Made by a program: the position numbers and the translations under genes
The notes under the pieces: generated by a model
The model's input: the letters and a program-made list of their open reading frames with translations, nothing else
What the model was told of the DNA's origin: nothing
The model's database searches: none
NCBI GenBank assembly: GCA_022497155.1
Contig: MU385715.1
Location: forward strand, 1,054,001-1,118,000
Length of the DNA: 64,000 bases
Direction of reading: 5' to 3'
Source of the DNA: Whalleya microplaca
Lineage: Eukaryota > Ascomycota > Sordariomycetes > Xylariales > Xylariaceae
Shown: piece by piece, positions 13,064-23,022 of the stretch
Position numbering within the stretch: position 1 is the stretch's first letter
How the letters are laid out: each line of letters starts with the position of its first letter

Positions 13064-14295
13064 ATGTCGGGCTCCGGCTACGACGCCGTCGTGGATGTCG
13101 ACGATGAGGTACGCTTGCTTCCTGTTCTCCATCTGCAAGGCATAGGCACATAGCTCGCGGTTCCATGCACGACATGGCATGATATGTATGGCATGATGAA
13201 GCATACATAATGCCTATGCCTACGTGGCAGCTGCAGCAGCTCTCACAGCTCGCTCGATATATATATAGACCCGATAGCTAACACAGCCTACCTCACCACG
13301 CAGGGCGACCTCGGACACACCGACCTACAAGAGGACCTCGAATTCCACAACTCGAACTTCAACGAGGGCGCGCGCGGCGGCGGCGGCAGCGGCGCACGAA
13401 AAGGCGGCGCTGGCGGGGTAGGAGGAGGTCCCGGGCTCCCGCCGCCGGCGACGGCGTCGTCGTCGTCGTCGTCGTCGAAGCGCTACCTGTGGACGCTGGC
13501 CTTCTACGCGCAGTTCTTTGACGTCGACACGTCGTCGGTGCTGGCGCGGTGCTGGGCGGCGCTGTGGCCGCGCGCCAACTTCCTCGACGTCCTCGAGGGA
13601 AACCCCGACCTCTACGGGCCCTTCTGGATCGCCACCACCGTCGTCCTCATCCTCTTCCTCGGCGGCACCATCTCCCAGTACCTCGCCACCGCCGGCGATG
13701 CGCCGTTCGCGTATGATTTCAAGCTCTTGAGCGGTATGTTGGAATGGAGCGAACACTCCCGCCCCTCTGTTGGCTGGCTTATATGATTGCAATGGCCACA
13801 TTCTGAAACTCGGGTTTGCTGATCGATCTCTACCCCACAGGTGCGGCAGGTCTCGTGTACGGCTACACGCTGGTGATCCCGGTCCTGCTGTTCGGCGCGC
13901 TGCGGTACTTCGGGTCGGAGTCGGCGAACCTGCTGGAGTGCTGGGCGCTCTACGGCTACTCGAACCTGATCTGGATCCCTGTGGCGCTGATCAGCTGGTC
14001 GCCCGTCACCATCCTCAACTGGGTGTTCGTCGGTGTGGGGTTCGGCGTCTCCGTCGCCTTCCTCCTGCGCAACCTGTACCCCGTCCTCAGCGCCACCGAC
14101 CGCCAGACCTCCAAGGTCCTGCTCGTCCTCGTCGTCGCCCTCCAGCTCGGTCTTGCTATTGCTATCAAGGTCCTGTTCTTCGCCGCCGGCAGCCCCGTCG
14201 GCAGTAAGGACCCGGCTGCTGGTACGCCGCCACCGCCGGATGCTGGTGATCAGCCTCCTGCTGGTGGTGATGGGCCTCCGAGGTTCTTGTTCTAA
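13064..14295 (+). CDS. Yip1-domain Golgi membrane protein (YIPF1/YIPF2-like)
   Basis: Exons 13064..13108, 13304..13733 and 13841..14295, 309 residues. YIP family proteins bind Rab GTPases and organise ER-Golgi and trans-Golgi membranes. An N-terminal cytosolic region of about 75 residues holds a Gly-rich stretch and a Ser run encoded by eight TCG repeats (about 13455-13478). The Yip1 domain follows, with about five membrane segments: FWIATTVVLILFLGG, GLVYGYTLVIPVLLFGALRY, ALYGYSNLIWIPVALISW, ILNWVFVGVGFGVSVAFLL and VLLVLVVALQLGLAIAIKVL. The phrases LYGPFWIATT, ECWALYGYSNLIWIPVAL and QFFDVDT are typical of YIPF1/2. A Pro/Gly-rich tail ends the protein. The join at 13733/13841 restores LLSGAAGLVYGY. 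Confidence 0.87.
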
Positions 14296-14863
14296 GAGGG
14301 GAGGACAAGAGGAGAAGGGGGGCTGTGGTTTATATGCAAGCGAGATGGAGGATGGATTTCGAAGATTGAGATCGTGGTGGAGAATACCCAGACTAGGTAG
14401 CTGGCATTGCGTCGAGGGGTTTGGCTTTGGCTGGCTGGTTGGTAGATTCCCGACGTGTTGTGTATTTTATGTACACTAGCTGATATCACTGGGACCGATG
14501 TAATATCATGAGAGCGTCTTTTCTTGATATGCTGTACAGCTTTCGCTCTCCCCTCTCTGTGTAGAGCTAGTTCTTGCCTGCGACCTCAGACAAGCACGCT
14601 TTTGCGATGGAGTTGAGATATATCTAGGTAGAATATAGGTATAGTAGCCAATACCTCTGCGGTATGATGATATTTACTCCTTTGCGCTTGTAAACTCAAC
14701 ACCGCATATTTGCCACTCTGTCTCATGCTCCTTATGGATATCCCTCCGGCTTTCCCATGCATGCATTTATATATATCGAACTCCACCGTGTTGCTCCCCC
14801 TTCCCCTTTTCCCTCCCTGTGCTCAACGACCAGACATAAACCCTACCCATCCCCTAACTCACC
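14296..14863. other. Convergent 3' intergenic region
   Basis: Shared 3' flank of the Yip1 gene (+) and the rhodanese gene (-). No gene or notable repeat. Confidence 0.55.
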
Positions 14864-15586
14864 CTACCGCTCAACCTTCCCACCCCGTGCACTCCAGTCC
14901 ATCCAGCTCCCCGGATACTCGCCCGTGCTCGTCCACCCGGCATCGCGCGCGAGCCCGGCCGCCGCGCGGCTGCGCACGCCGGCCTTGCAATAGAAGACGA
15001 GCTCGACGTCGGGGGGCGGGCGCGCGAACCCGTGGCGGTCCTCGAACTCGTCGGCCGGCACGTGGAAGGCGTCGGGGGAAGAGGTGATCGGGATGTTCAG
15101 GGCCCCTGGGATCCGCCCCGTTTGTGCGAGCTCGCCGGGCTCGCGCACGTCGATGAGGGTTATGTGGGGGGTGGAGGAGGGGGAGGTGGCTAGGTTTTTT
15201 ATCTGGATGGGGGGCAGGGGTGGGTTAGCTTGGTTGGGAAAAAGGGGGGGAGAAGAGAAAGGGGAAAGGAAAGGAAGACATACCTCTTCAAAACTCCAGA
15301 TCTTACTCCCCGTCTCCGTCGCCGTACTCGTAGCCTCCTTCGAGTCCTTCGACTCCGAGTACCACCGGACACAGGTCCGTGTCCCTATCTCCCTCCTCGA
15401 TCTCGTAATCCGCGCCGCAGTCGCCGCGCCAACCCTGGAAGACCCGAATCCTCGGGATCCCACCAGAGGCACCCGCAACCGCGCGGCCGCCGCTCTAGCA
15501 GCAGCAGCAGCGGTAGGCGTGGTAGCGGTGGTAATAGCGCGGGCGCTCGCGCGCAGGATGAGTGTATGTGGTGGTGCGGCGAACAT
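14864..15586 (-). CDS. Mitochondrial rhodanese-like sulfurtransferase
   Basis: Exon 1 is 15586..15284 and exon 2 is 15202..14864, 213 residues. Rhodanese domains move sulfane sulfur from a persulfidated cysteine to acceptors such as cyanide or thiols. The rhodanese domain fills the C-terminal half: ITLIDVREPGELAQTGRIPG, then VFYCKAGVRSRAA with the catalytic loop CKAGVR (Cys173), then GEYPGSWMDW. The first 95 residues are rich in Ala, Arg, Ser and Thr with almost no acids, as in a mitochondrial presequence, and fit the fungal Rdl2-type proteins. The 81-bp intron (15203-15283, donor GTATGT, acceptor CAG) has no stop and keeps frame, so retention would insert 27 residues. The start is the first true ATG; further upstream the frame has only a TTG. 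Confidence 0.85.
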   Translation of the reverse strand: MFAAPPHTLILRASARAITTATTPTAAAAARAAAARLRVPLVGSRGFGSSRVGAATAARITRSRREIGTRTCVRWYSESKDSKEATSTATETGSKIWSFEEVCLPFLSPFSSPPLFPNQANPPLPPIQIKNLATSPSSTPHITLIDVREPGELAQTGRIPGALNIPITSSPDAFHVPADEFEDRHGFARPPPDVELVFYCKAGVRSRAAAGLARDAGWTSTGEYPGSWMDWSARGGKVER

Positions 15587-16641
15587 TGTGTGTATATGTG
15601 ATGGGCGCGCAAACGGAGGAGGAAAAGGCTCGTTAGTTTCTAGTTGAAGAGAAAATTGCGCCGGCAAGTTCAACACAAGCAGTCGCAAGAGCCAGCCGGT
15701 GATTATATACGTCTACTAGAAAGGTGAGCTCGGATACTAGGTAAACCTGCAGTAGATTCAGCATACTACTTAGCGAGAGGTAAAATACTCTAGGTATGAG
15801 GTGAGCACGCAACTATCACTAGGTGCATGTAAGTAGGTTAGCAGCTGGAGCATTTTCCCGTGATCCCTGCTGTGATGTCACGCCCGCATCCGAAATCCCA
15901 CTCCACTGGTTGGTCGGATGATTGGTTGGTTGGTCTGCCCGCTCCCTAACCTAACCTACCTACATACCATACGTAGCTATTCATATTGCGTACATGTATA
16001 GCTACGGCGCTGCTGTGCTCGAAACGGATGCCCTTTTACTTATTATAGCTCCGTACAACAACAGCGAGGATTCGACTATTAACCGTACAGTTCAGGCAAG
16101 CATTGAACATATACTGTCGTTCAATGAGCATATCCTGTTTTCGCGGCCGCACACCATTATTCAACTACAATTTGACCTGATCTGCTGGTTCTCACCAGAT
16201 CATTACATTTATTGTTTACTAGCAGACATCTCTCCTCGCCTTCATTTATCCCGCTGATGTTTTGTATACTAGCTGAACCGAACCCATATCGGTTAAACCA
16301 CATATCGCGGGTCGAATGGTTGATATTCAAACAATAATACATATATTCAACATCAGGCCCTACTGAAGACTCACTTTTCATCCAGCTACTATAAACATTG
16401 AATTTCCTTTCATATTTCCCTTGGTCGTCCCATCGATAATCTATATACAGCACCGTCATTAAAATTATTCTATAATTCTTTCTCTATGGAAGAATCAATG
16501 CTAATGGCATATCTGAAGTCCTCTCCCTTGCGTCCGGAGCAATGGCCCCCAACACGGTGACAGGTTGGAAGACCCGACCGAACGCTTGGGAATGGCTCAG
16601 CCTCATCTAAGCCAACATCTTATCTTGCCCAACTAACCCCT
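15587..16641. other. Intergenic region
   Basis: Upstream region of the rhodanese gene and 3' flank of ERG5, both on the minus strand. AT-rich, with no supported gene. Confidence 0.55.
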
Positions 16642-18450
16642 TTACCACTTCCTCTCCTCAAACGTTAAAGGACAGTCATCCTAACAAGCTGTCAGTTCCA
16701 CGGTTTCATTTTCTCGAGTTCACAATACGAAGACAACTTACCTTGGGAAAGATGGTAGCAAAGACCTTGATCCGCTCAGATTCGGGCGTGGCGTGATGCT
16801 TCCAGTCGAGTTGAAGCGAAGCCTTTCCGACGAAGAGAGCCAGGTTCAGCTGCGCATAGTGCTGGCCGAGACAGTAGTGAGGGCCAGTACCGAAAACGAG
16901 ATAGTTCTTCGAGCCCTTCTCCTCGGCATCTCCGGTGTAGTATCGCTCGGGGTCGAACTCATCGGGGTTCTCGTATACATCGGGATCACGGAGCGCGACA
17001 TAGGTGGTGGGGATAATCATGGCGCCCTTGGGGACAGTGTAGTTCTCGGTGATGGGGAAGGCCTTCTTGGCCTTGTAGGGGACCATTAGGACCGGTGGGC
17101 GCCATCGAAGAAGCTCTCGGACAACGGCACGGGTGTATGTCATCGACTCAAGCTGTTCCAAGTTGACAGGGGCGTTGACATCTCCGTTACGGACTTTATA
17201 GTTCTCGTCGCGAACGCGATCTAAGACCTCGGGTCGCTGAGCCATGATCTGGAACAAGTTGGTGGCGGCACTGGATGTGGCATCCTGGGAAGCGAACAGG
17301 AAGGTGAAGATGGTTCGGGAGATTTCCATGTCGGAAAAGTCGCGCAGCAGTGGTGTCGGCTTCCGTAGGCCTTCCGTCGAGAGACCCTTCTCGGATGCAT
17401 CACGCCATCTCTTCGAGTCGACCATGTCCAGGATCCAGGCGTCCATGATGCAGGTGATTTCACCACCGGCAGCCATACGAGCCTTGGACTTGGCGGCACA
17501 CTTGGCGAACTCGTCCATAACCATAATAGCAGCTTGTTGGCCGTACCAGGTACGTGTGTAGGGGATAATGATGGGGAAGTTGACAAGGTCCAGAGCAGCA
17601 GTGACGAGGTAGTAGTCATCGGAGATCTTCTTGATGGCATTGTCTGATATGTAGTATCCGGCGAAAGTGCGAAGCGAGACGGCGCACATGAGCTCGCGGA
17701 ACTCGTGCATAAAAGGGACAGGCTTGCCTCCAGCATCCTTTGTGATTTTGAGGAATTTGGCGAAGTACTGCTTGTAGACCTCCTCCTGGCCAGGCAGGTA
17801 GCTTTCGAGGGCCTTGCGAGTGAAGAGACCGTTCAGGCCCTTACGGTAGTCGACGTGGGCCTTGCCGTCCATGAACACCCAGCTCTCTTCTCCCAGAATC
17901 TTGGTAGCGATATCAACGACGCATGGCTTCACGAAAGTCGGAGAGTTGAAGATTTTTCGAGCCATGTCCCGAGTAGAAGCAATAACGACAAACCTAGGCA
18001 GTCGGCAGTTAGTATCAGTGGAAGAGTAATCATCAAGATGGAGACGTACTTGTGGAAGACGGAAACGCAGCTGAGTGGACCGCTGGCCCATTTGGCCATG
18101 TATTCCTCGAACTTGGGGTTCAGGGACTGCAGGAAGGGGCCCATGAAGGGTTCTTTGAAGATAGGCCCGACAATAGAACCTTTTTGCATCAGGTAGCTAA
18201 CTAAATTTCAAGATTGCGGTCAGCCAATTCGGTTCGAGACAATTCACTTGATCGGCTCCAGGCTCCTGAGTAGAATTGGGAACATACTCTGGTCGTACGC
18301 GACAGCTAGCGCGAGGATGGTGATAAGCCATGTTACGATACCGGCGTTCGTAATGGCGTCGACCATGTAATCAACCTGGGGTGGCAGATTTCCGGCCAAG
18401 ACCTTCGCATCCGCCAACGGCGAAGTGAAGGAGGTGGCGTTTGAAGCCAT
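16642..18450 (-). CDS. ERG5: C-22 sterol desaturase, cytochrome P450 CYP61
   Basis: Exons 18450..18288, 18200..18050, 17993..16742 and 16680..16642, 534 residues. Erg5 introduces the C22-C23 double bond of the sterol side chain late in ergosterol synthesis, in the ER membrane. Near the N-terminus is one membrane segment ([16 protein letters not shown]). Then come [37 protein letters not shown], the I-helix [12 protein letters not shown], the ExxR motif ELLRWRPP and the heme ligand loop [10 protein letters not shown] (Cys479). [14 protein letters not shown] and VFATIFP are hallmarks of CYP61 rather than CYP51. The last exon codes for only [12 protein letters not shown]; its join (AAG at 16742 to GAT at 16680) restores FPKDDCPL. 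The start MASNATSF is chosen over an upstream in-frame ATG at 18516. Confidence 0.93.
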
Positions 18451-21400
18451 GATAGCCGGTGTTTTCGACAGTCCTTTTCGTTGGGGCTCACCAGGGGGAA
18501 TGGGAATGTTGCGCAAGATAATTTGGTGTCCAGGAGAGAAGGGCGGAATCCCTTTCGAGAAGCTTCAGAAGTCCACCCACAAAGGAAGCGGAAAGGTAGG
18601 AGAGGACGACCCTTTAGGACAACGAGCGTTGGGCCGGAACAGGAGGAGAGGGTGAAGGAAAGTGAAGGGGTAAACAGGTAAGTAGAAACGGGAGCAGGAA
18701 GCCAGCGAAATTTGTAGATTATTATTGATTGCGACTATCCGAGGACCCTTTTCCCAGGTACCCCACCCCTGTCGTTTTGAGGTAAGGCCGGGTAGGTACT
18801 GTGCAAGTACAGCAAGCGCCAAACTCTATTCAGCACAGATACAGCACGGATACAGATGTACACAGTACGTACTTAAGCTACCTATGTACTTCTCACTGCG
18901 ATAAATACTCTTATCGAAGCTCATACCAGATGAATACAAACCGTCCTACGTGATTATCGATGCGTTGTTATGCATTTATTCAACCTGCGATCATTTGATA
19001 TCTCTCCATATCGAACGTATTATATGTCAAACATCGGCCTTAATACAGTAGGATTTATTAAACAAACGGGAGGGGGATAGAAGACTTATGGAAGACGGCA
19101 AAAGTTCCACTCGACTCCCTGCTGCCTCGAGCCCCGTCTAACCCGTTTGAATCCATCTCCATGCATTGATAAAATTGATAACGGAGCTTTGATTTGCGAT
19201 ACTTGGTAGACACCAAGGCTGCTAGGTCCGCGCATTCGCTCTCCGAACTCGAAGAAGCGGACCATTTTTTATATTTTAAAACAGCCCATGGTCATTCGTT
19301 GAGACGTCTTACATCGTCCCAGCAATTTCATTAAAGTTGTCCGCTAGTGAGAGCAGTCCAGTGTTTCCGATTCTCGGTCTTGAAGGTTCTCGGTCGGTAT
19401 ATAAGCATGGAAGCCGTTGTGTAGATTAGCTATGTACAGAGGCGGAGAGAGATGGGGTTTCTACATATTACACACACATGCATGCAGTACATGCTTAAAT
19501 CACTTATACATGTACTTCCACACAGGCCCGTCGTTAATGAACACGCATTTGCTTGCTTCATAAAATCTAAGGAGCACCGACGAGTCGGTGATGCAAGCGA
19601 CATATCCTGACACGTTCTTCATCGTTCCCCTCCTTTTGCGCGCGGGGATACAGAACCTCATCACTCTCGATCCATGGTGGAAGCTCTTAGGTACCCTAAA
19701 CCTATGTACCTACTAATTATCATGCGGTGATGCAATGCGAGTCACCTCGCTCCGAGCTTGTCAGTTCGAATTGGCCAATCATTGGGGTTCGGTACCTCAA
19801 TCCCACCATTCACCGCTTCTTGTGTGGAGGTCCTAGCTTGGATACCACGAACGCCTCAATACGAATACGACGGCTCAAGTCCGGCTTAACCCGAATGCTG
19901 CTGAGACTGCACCAATGAAACAAGGATCCCGACAGATATACCAATTAACCACTTCCCATTCGCCAGCAGGCAGCAAGCTGGCAAGGTACCATCTGGAACT
20001 GGGCGTTCTTCTGAGATGAGTCTCAAGCCAAGCTCAACAAATAAAGAGTTACCGGACACTCATGGCAGACCCTTCATTTTCGCCTTCATAAAACCAACTA
20101 TAGCCAGCAACCTGAAATAGTGTTAGGTGCATCAGTTAAGGAACCGACCTGTCAGAGTGCCTCATGTGTGGCCGCCATATCAAGGAGTCGAACTCGAGCT
20201 CAGAAACATCGCGATTATCTCACAAGTTGCCACGATAGGTGTCTTAGTTACAGTGCCTTGAGCAAATGGAGCTCGGAGCAATAATTGCTCCGAGAGCTTT
20301 GTTGCTTAAAAGGGAAATACTTCCTAAGCTGCTAGGAATCCTTGAGGTCTTGGATCTTTACACAATTCTAATGGACAACAAAGAGGTAGGTCAGAGTGGT
20401 CACGGCAGCACCTTAATGATCATTACACACACCGTAACTGTAATACAAGTCAAGTAGACAGCCATCAATGCTAGGGTATCAAGAAATATGATAATCGGCC
20501 TTCATTTTGAATCCCCTTTAGTCTGACAAAATAGCTGATAACTCCAAAAATCAAACTGGAATCCCAATCCTCAAACCAATGATAGAGAATAAGTAGATAG
20601 CATGAAACCTGATCTAGGCCTTGTTTTCAGACAACTCGCTCCCCATTATCAATTGGTATGCAGATGCTGCCGATGGTCAGTGTGCTCTTATGGAATGTTT
20701 CATAGACTATAAATGCTCCATTCCTTCAGAAAAAATACCCAATGTAATGGACAGCACTGCTTCGTAACAATAGTCCGGAGTTTGTTCCTGTGGTTGTTTT
20801 TCGAACAAGCTCTAGTTATGCAGCAGCTTGGTTGTTTTGCTACCTCGTACGCTCACCTCGTGACAGCTCTGCACTGGTAATATTCCTTTCACTCGCCATT
20901 GGCGAGGGGAATCGTCATCACTACAACACATAACTTGAATTTACTCCTACTTTATGTACTTATCGTAGTTCATACTTGATAGTGGTTATTTTGTACTGCC
21001 TTGTAGCTCCTAGAAGTGTCATGATCTCAGTAGCATTCACCAAAGTACTTTATACTCCATAAGACTCCGGGGCGTCGCAAGAGCTGATATAAAGGTATAT
21101 ATATATGACTACAAAGAACAGTATAAGAAAGAGGAATTTGATTATTGGGGGCGGTTATTTGGTTAGTATATTTCGCACCTGATCTCTTCTCTCTCAATTA
21201 TCTCAGTTACAGCTATTCCAATACTTGGCATCTGGCCACCAACCAGATATGAGATGAATAAATTCTTTAAATACGTTTCCATCTACAGGAATATCATCTT
21301 ACGAGTTTTCTACTCTCTAAACTACTTCATATAGCTTAGTTATCCCACCACAAGTTCGATCACCCCGGAGTGTCTTCATCATGGGTGTACTAAGCAGATA

Positions 21401-22416
21401 GTCCTAGGTATTAGAAAAAAGTATGCTAGTGGATAGTAGTTTAATTTGAGACACAAAATAAGAACATTAATGCGACGAGGAGAAGACAATTGAAAAGAAG
21501 TATCCAAGAATAAAGGTAAAGAATGACATTGGATGAGGTTAAGTAAGTATGGGAATGGTTGAGGAAGTCCGATAGTAGTTGGCTACTTTTGAGCTATCGC
21601 AATAGATAGAAGGCAGTATTTTCTAGACACAACAAGAGTCACTATTTAGCTTGTTGTCTAGTTGTATGACACAAGAAATGTGCATGTGGCTAGTACGGGC
21701 TATGCTGATTACGAGACACCAGGTACAAAGAAGCTATTCACAAGCACTTTCTCCACTGCCTTGAGACAGCGTCGAATATATATCACTGCGAAGACTAGTT
21801 GATACGTATGTCTGGCCTGAGATAGAAGCGGGAACCTTCCAGCCAACCAACAGTCATATCCAATCTCAGCCACATTTATAACAACAAACGCAACTGAATT
21901 ATATGAACCTCGAAAGCCTGAAGCTCGGAAAGGTGGAAGAAAATTTTACAAGAACTAATCTCAGTCACACACATTATTGCGCACAATCTCTGGGGACAAA
22001 TGTACTTTAGTTGCAGGTTGCTCTATAGAAGTGATTCGTCGCATTTCCCGAATTATTTGTTAGAGAATAATCCACAGGGCCGTGTTCTGACTACGGTATC
22101 TTCCAGAAGTCATGTAGCAGCCTTTCGATTCTGGACATTCGTCTGTCAAAGCTTGGAGATGGGGCGGCGGAGAAGCAAGTGAGCTAGAAGAAAGCACAGA
22201 AGGCTTCACCAAAGCCGCCCACCTTCCTAACCTCCAAGCGATTCAGGAGCTTAAAGACCCTTATTGCTAGGCTTTGGCTTAAGGCTATGACAGACAGCTA
22301 TTGAGGCGCCAGTATCATTGCCTTCGTGGTCGATGCGTGTCTGTTGCAATGACGACCACGTGGAACTAGATACCGTTTGCTGTAGGTCATAGACTCTACG
22401 AGGGCCACCTTACGCT
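18451..22416. other. Gene-poor 4-kb region
   Basis: AT-rich sequence with many short ORFs but none with splice and motif support. It includes the ERG5 promoter at its left end, a 10-bp hairpin at 20272-20294 that coincides with a possible carbohydrate-esterase relic, and short TA runs near 21100. It probably contains decayed sequence. Confidence 0.5.
20245..20334 (+). pseudogene. Possible CE15 glucuronoyl esterase fragment
   Basis: In the frame read at 20259-20310 the translation CLEQMELGAIIAPRALLL resembles the conserved segment of CE15 glucuronoyl esterases, where (D)QHxLxALIAPRALLV lies shortly before the catalytic histidine. A stop codon precedes it by a few codons, and no intact upstream GCSRxGKG nucleophile block was found nearby. 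If real, it is a relic of fewer than 30 residues. The resemblance is short and could be chance. Confidence 0.2.
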
Positions 22417-23022
22417 CTATCCGCTCTTTTTAAATACTGTCTTTTCCTCCTCTAGTACAGAGGCTGTGGCCTTGAATAAACTGCCAGTTACGGTGAGGTC
22501 CTTCAGTCTCTCCTCATAGCGCACGTACCCAGTGATTGTGAGTTGCTCAAAGTCCAGGCCGGGTGCCCGCTTCAGGATTTTGGCGGCTTCGTTGATGAAT
22601 CTCGAATAGTTGCATGTAACGGGTTGAGTAAAGCACACGTAACGTATGTTTTGCCACGGTACTCGCTCTAGGTCCTGGATTCCTAGCCAGGACATTTCGG
22701 TAGTTATCTGGCTCATCCATGATGAGCCTATCTCGTTGTAGACTTGCCGACAAGTGCTAAGGAGAGCCAATGAGTGTGGCAGGGGCTTTGTAGTTTTCGC
22801 CCAATCATCTCGCTGCGTGAAGGGAGGGTTGATTGGAGCGACAACCACCTGGGTTCCATAGAACAGGTGTTTATATATCTCCAAACGTAGCTCGGGGCAA
22901 AGTTGCAGGAATGGGAATGGGCAGTCATTTTGACGGACCAAGACCGAGTTCTGGTCGACGACGCACTTTGTTATTTCCACGTCGTCGCCGACATTTTGCT
23001 CTGAGGCAGAGGTATTTGCCAT
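22417..23022 (-). CDS. F-box/2EXR-like small protein of unknown function
   Basis: Single exon, 201 residues. After a variable N-terminus comes FPFLQLCPELRLEIYKHLFYG, which matches the LPxELRxxIYxxLF pattern of fungal 2EXR/DUF7730 proteins, an F-box-like helical motif. HSLALLSTCRQVYNEIGSSW then gives the usual LLxTCRQIYxEA continuation. Large, fast-evolving families of this type exist in filamentous ascomycetes, mostly without known function; some may be ubiquitin-ligase adaptors. The start at 23022 is the ATG of MANTSASEQ, and an in-frame ATG at 23121 would add 33 residues without family features. It is isolated between two gene-poor tracts, which fits a lineage-specific gene. Confidence 0.7.
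   Translation of the reverse strand: MANTSASEQNVGDDVEITKCVVDQNSVLVRQNDCPFPFLQLCPELRLEIYKHLFYGTQVVVAPINPPFTQRDDWAKTTKPLPHSLALLSTCRQVYNEIGSSWMSQITTEMSWLGIQDLERVPWQNIRYVCFTQPVTCNYSRFINEAAKILKRAPGLDFEQLTITGYVRYEERLKDLTVTGSLFKATASVLEEEKTVFKKSG

Noticed and set aside
16706..18091. CYP51 (ERG11) identity for the sterol P450
   Set aside because: [15 protein letters not shown] and [15 protein letters not shown] are CYP61/ERG5 features and the heme loop lacks the CYP51 form.
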